64,000 bases of DNA, taken from assembly GCF_006974105.1 (NCBI RefSeq), contig NZ_CP036282.1, forward strand, positions 4,650,001 through 4,714,000, read 5' to 3'. Both the position numbers and the translations under genes were made by a program. A model generated the notes under the pieces. The model saw nothing but the letters and a program-made list of their open reading frames with translations, did not search any database and was not told the origin of the DNA. Origin of the DNA: Rhodoferax aquaticus (GTDB taxonomy: Bacteria; Pseudomonadota; Gammaproteobacteria; Burkholderiales; Burkholderiaceae_C). Numbering within the stretch: the first letter of the stretch is position 1; each line of letters starts with the position of its first letter. Below are positions 61,086 to 64,000 of the stretch, one piece after another.

Positions 61086-63394
61086 GCGGGTACGCAACTG
61101 CGCACGTACGCGTCAAAATCCGACACAGGAATGGGGCGGCTAAACAAGTAACCTTGGTAGTTCATACACCCCTGGGCTTGCAAGAATGCGCGCTGGGTTG
61201 GTGTTTCAACCCCCTCCGCAATGACGTTCAGCCCCAAGTTCTCGGCCAAGGCAATGACCATTTTTGCAATGGCCGCGTCGTTGGGGTCATCCAATATGTC
61301 ACGCACAAAGCTTTGGTCAATCTTGAGCTGCTCCAGCGGAAGGCGCTTCAAGTAAGCGAGTGAAGAGTAGCCCGTGCCAAAGTCATCTAACGAAAAACCC
61401 ACGCCACGTGCCTTGAGCGCCGCCATTTTTGCTATGGCGTCTTCCACGCTGGTGACCAAGAGGCTTTCGGTCAGCTCAAGCTTTAAGCGGTAGGGCTTGG
61501 CCCCCGTGCGGGCCAATACCGCCAAGACCTGCTCCACGAAGTCGCGTTGCTGCAGCTGACGTGCGGTCACGTTCACCGCCACCGATAAGTGCGCCATGTC
61601 CGCCTGTTGGGCCCAGTAGGTCAATTGCCAGCACGCTGTTTCTAGCACCCAATGGCCCAACGCAAGGATTTGCCCTGTTTCTTCTGCCAGCCCAATGAAC
61701 TCCCCGGGTGGCACCAGCCCACGCTCTGGGTGCTGCCAGCGCACCAGGGCCTCCGCGCCAAACACTCGGCCATCCACGTTCACCTGCGGTTGGTAAAACA
61801 ACACAAATTGCCCTTGGGCAAATGCCTCGCGTAAGCCCTGCTCCATGGCCACACGCGCAGTGACGGCCGCTTGCATTTGGGGGTCAAAGAAGCGCAGTGT
61901 GTTGCGCCCTGCGGTTTTGGCCTGGTACATGGCCAGGTCGGCGCGCTTGAGCGGCTCGTCCGTGCTTTCTGCCTGCTCACCAAACAAGGTCACGCCAACG
62001 CTCGGTGTGCTGCGGTGCACCAGCTCACCCAGCACATACTCGTGGTTGAGTGCAGCCAACACCTTGACGCCCACCATTTCTGCAGCGTTGGCGGCTTCTA
62101 AGCGGTCTTCGCTCAAGTCTTCGAGCATGACCACAAATTCGTCGCCGCCTAAGCGCGCCACCGTATCGGCTTCGCGCACGGTGGCGCGCAACCGCAAGGC
62201 CACCTGTTGGAGCAGTGCGTCCCCTTTGTCGTGGCCCTGTGTGTCGTTGAGTGACTTGAAGTTGTCAAGGTCGATGAATAGCAAGGCACCTTTACGGCCA
62301 TTGCGAAGTCCCACCAGCTGCGCCTGTGCAAGGCGGTCCATCAGAAGGCGGCGGTTGGGCAGCTGCGTGAGTGCATCGTAAAACGCCAATTTTGCTATTT
62401 GCGCTTCGCTGGCTTTGCGCTGCGTGATGTCTGTCATGGTGGCCACGTAGTGCGTGAGGCTTCCTTCATCGCCTTTGACTGCCGTGATGATGAGCCAGAC
62501 CGGGTACTCACGCCCACTGATGTGCTGGTCCCAGACCTCACCTTGCCACGTGCCATGGGTACGGACTTGCTGCGCCATTTCTGCATAGAAATAGGCGTTG
62601 TGCCGCCCAGAACCCAATAGGGTGGCAGGCTGCTGGCCCAAGGCTTGTTGGAGGCTGTACCCTGTAATGGCCTCAAACGCGCGATTCACCCGCAAGATGC
62701 GCCATTGGGCGTCGGCCACAAACATGCCCTCTTGCGACTCAAACGCAATCGCCGCGATGCGCAGCTCTTCTTCACGCCGCTGCAAATGCACAACCCCTTC
62801 AAACAGTGCGCCGAATACCAGCACCCCCAGGGGAAACATCACGCTCACAGGCAGCCACAGTTGGGCCAAGAGCGTCCAGCGCAAGGGGGTTGGCAGCACC
62901 AGCAGCAATGCAATGCCCAAGCCCGCCAATGCGCCCCCCAGGCCCAAAAGCCAGCCCAGCGTCCCAAGCCGTGCAACGACTGCAGTCTTGCCGAGCTTGA
63001 ACGCGTATCCCACTACGGTAGCGCCCGCCATAGCCAGCATGCCAGCCTCCATACCGAAGCCGCCCAAGTAAGCTCGGTAGGCCAAAGCGATGGCGGCTGC
63101 TATGGCGGCACTGGGCAGTGGCAGGTAGGCCCCCGCTAAGCCCAACACAACGGTTTTGGCATCGACCAACACACCCTTTTGCAAGGGCAATGGGCTCGAC
63201 ATTGCCAACCATGTGCCAAGGCCAAAGCAAACCCCCAGCAGCGCAAGTTTGTAGGGGCGCATGCGCCGCTGAGGCGCCAGTGTCGCGGTCGATGCATGGG
63301 TCAAGGCGTGAAATATGACCACCAAAAACGCAATCAGCCCGGCGTTGGAGCCCAGCTCGTGCAGAAAATTAGCCAGATCAGGGGTGCTATCCAC
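61082..63394 (-). CDS. Membrane diguanylate cyclase/phosphodiesterase (5TMR-PAS-GGDEF-EAL)
   Basis: 770 residues. Six hydrophobic segments in residues 1-200 include VDAKTVVLGLAGAYLPLPSA and YRAYLGGFGMEAG, a 5TMR-LYT-type sensor. A PAS domain follows (about 210-330, IAFESQEGMFVADAQWRILR), then GGDEF (RLGGDEFVVML, intact) and EAL (AEALVRWQHP, DDFGTGYSSL, intact). Both c-di-GMP synthesis and breakdown may occur. The GTG at 63394 with GGAG upstream is the best start, 17 bases after the stop of the binding-protein gene, so they are probably one operon in which the binding protein could feed the sensor. Confidence 0.9.
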   Translation of the reverse strand: MDSTPDLANFLHELGSNAGLIAFLVVIFHALTHASTATLAPQRRMRPYKLALLGVCFGLGTWLAMSSPLPLQKGVLVDAKTVVLGLAGAYLPLPSAAIAAAIALAYRAYLGGFGMEAGMLAMAGATVVGYAFKLGKTAVVARLGTLGWLLGLGGALAGLGIALLLVLPTPLRWTLLAQLWLPVSVMFPLGVLVFGALFEGVVHLQRREEELRIAAIAFESQEGMFVADAQWRILRVNRAFEAITGYSLQQALGQQPATLLGSGRHNAYFYAEMAQQVRTHGTWQGEVWDQHISGREYPVWLIITAVKGDEGSLTHYVATMTDITQRKASEAQIAKLAFYDALTQLPNRRLLMDRLAQAQLVGLRNGRKGALLFIDLDNFKSLNDTQGHDKGDALLQQVALRLRATVREADTVARLGGDEFVVMLEDLSEDRLEAANAAEMVGVKVLAALNHEYVLGELVHRSTPSVGVTLFGEQAESTDEPLKRADLAMYQAKTAGRNTLRFFDPQMQAAVTARVAMEQGLREAFAQGQFVLFYQPQVNVDGRVFGAEALVRWQHPERGLVPPGEFIGLAEETGQILALGHWVLETACWQLTYWAQQADMAHLSVAVNVTARQLQQRDFVEQVLAVLARTGAKPYRLKLELTESLLVTSVEDAIAKMAALKARGVGFSLDDFGTGYSSLAYLKRLPLEQLKIDQSFVRDILDDPNDAAIAKMVIALAENLGLNVIAEGVETPTQRAFLQAQGCMNYQGYLFSRPIPVSDFDAYVRSCVPA

Positions 63395-63410
63395 AGTGCT
63401 GTTGTCTCCG

Positions 63411-64000
63411 TCAGTTGCCGGGGTACCGAAATTCGCGCTGCGTGTCTTTGCGAATGCGCTCCAAGGTGCCATCGGTACGCATTTTCTTCAGGGTGCTCGT
63501 CAATGGTGCCACCAGTTCAGCGTGTTTAGGCTGCAAGTAGAGAAACAAAGGCGTGGGCTTGCCAATGTCTAGCACCTTGATGGGAGGGGGACGGTTGGGC
63601 AAACTTTCTTGGGCATCCGAGATGACCGAGACATCCGCGCCACAGTAAACCGATAGACGCCCCAAATACATCATCTCTAAGGCGTTGACATTGCCGGTCA
63701 CATCGACCAAGCGCCCAAGAGGGACCAAAGGCCGCAGCAATTGTTCACACATCAGTACGCCTCGCGCATAGCTGACCGTCAACCCCGAGGTGGCCAAGTC
63801 TTCCAACCGGTCGATTTGAACTTTAGGGTTGGTCGCCCACAAGGCCAGCCCTACATCCATCACGGGCTCCCCCACCCGCAACAACTTGGGGTGGCTTTCA
63901 CCAAAGGCGAGGGCCCGGGCGGTGTCACCGTCTATGCGGCCTTTGTCTAGCTCTAGCGTCAACCGTGCCATAGGAAACATTTGAATGTCCATGGCAATGC
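63411..64000 (-). CDS. Periplasmic solute-binding protein family 3-like, 5' end cut
   Basis: The frame is open to the window edge; about 195 C-terminal residues are visible. TARALAFGESHPKLLRVGEP, YLQPKHAELVAPLTSTLKKM and RTDGTLERIRKDTQREFRYP match family 3 periplasmic binding domains (amino-acid-binding type). The true start is outside the window. It is immediately upstream of the membrane GGDEF-EAL gene on the same strand, an arrangement that suggests ligand sensing rather than transport. Confidence 0.8.
   Translation of the reverse strand, partial: IAMDIQMFPMARLTLELDKGRIDGDTARALAFGESHPKLLRVGEPVMDVGLALWATNPKVQIDRLEDLATSGLTVSYARGVLMCEQLLRPLVPLGRLVDVTGNVNALEMMYLGRLSVYCGADVSVISDAQESLPNRPPPIKVLDIGKPTPLFLYLQPKHAELVAPLTSTLKKMRTDGTLERIRKDTQREFRYPGN

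Overview
The window looks like a chromosomal segment of a betaproteobacterium of the order Burkholderiales, most likely family Comamonadaceae. This is inferred from the GC-rich coding style, the metX-metW pair, the protein types, and at least five copies of a short hairpin repeat starting ATAGCTGCTTGCGC that I associate with that family. No tRNA, rRNA, CRISPR array, transposase or prophage gene was seen. Genes are densely packed and often joined by ATGA overlaps. Both window edges cut a gene.

Layout. 1-4355: four-carbon sugar-acid catabolism (TIM-barrel protein, PdxA-like dehydrogenase, DUF1537 kinase) facing a MocR regulator. 4382-6895: a HipBA-type toxin-antitoxin operon whose antitoxin carries eight near-identical 24-residue repeats. 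7006-9117: 6-phosphogluconate dehydrogenase and phosphatidylserine synthase. 9154-11577: an ECF sigma factor between two small Cys-motif membrane proteins, facing a thioredoxin-like protein and a CcdA/DsbD-like protein; the shared intergenic region holds two mirror-image ECF-type promoters. 11654-16659: SRPBCC protein, aldehyde dehydrogenase, BenE transporter and a second MocR regulator. 16700-17592: a non-coding 267-bp tandem array built on a GC-rich palindrome. 17625-23368: YbgC-like thioesterase, EF-G, HD hydrolase, AraC regulator and DHA2 exporter.

23445-27452: LysR regulator, omega-amino-acid:pyruvate aminotransferase and methylmalonate-semialdehyde dehydrogenase, a beta-alanine/propanoate route. 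27591-29266: DJ-1-like protein, ribbon-helix-helix protein and an orphan hypothetical. 29472-33682: a winged-helix/TPR regulator, a desaturase-like flavoprotein and a small membrane protein. 33690-38938: an agmatine/putrescine locus (LysR, AguA, AguB, PotF-like lipoprotein, and a second, exported deiminase). 39188-43615: alanine dehydrogenase, lipase, M20 peptidase, hydroxypyruvate isomerase. 43642-45481: metX-metW behind a probable SAM-II riboswitch and terminator.

45566-51594: GST, a PNPOx/ferredoxin-reductase/ferredoxin fusion, DUF1348 protein, a lipoamide-dehydrogenase-like protein and LysR. 51671-52739: DUF1330 protein and an exported TPR protein. 52786-61085: an eight-gene lipid-modification cluster (COG2907 flavoprotein, DUF1365, Cfa-like methyltransferase, chalcone-isomerase-like protein, MFS, DUF3833 lipoprotein, SDR, NTF2-like) facing a TetR regulator. 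61082-64000: a GGDEF-EAL protein and a truncated periplasmic binding protein.

Most promising for new biology: the repeat-bearing HipB antitoxin, the mirrored ECF regulon of thiol/redox membrane proteins, the exported agmatine deiminase with an orphan binding protein, and the TetR-controlled version of the COG2907-Cfa lipid cluster.
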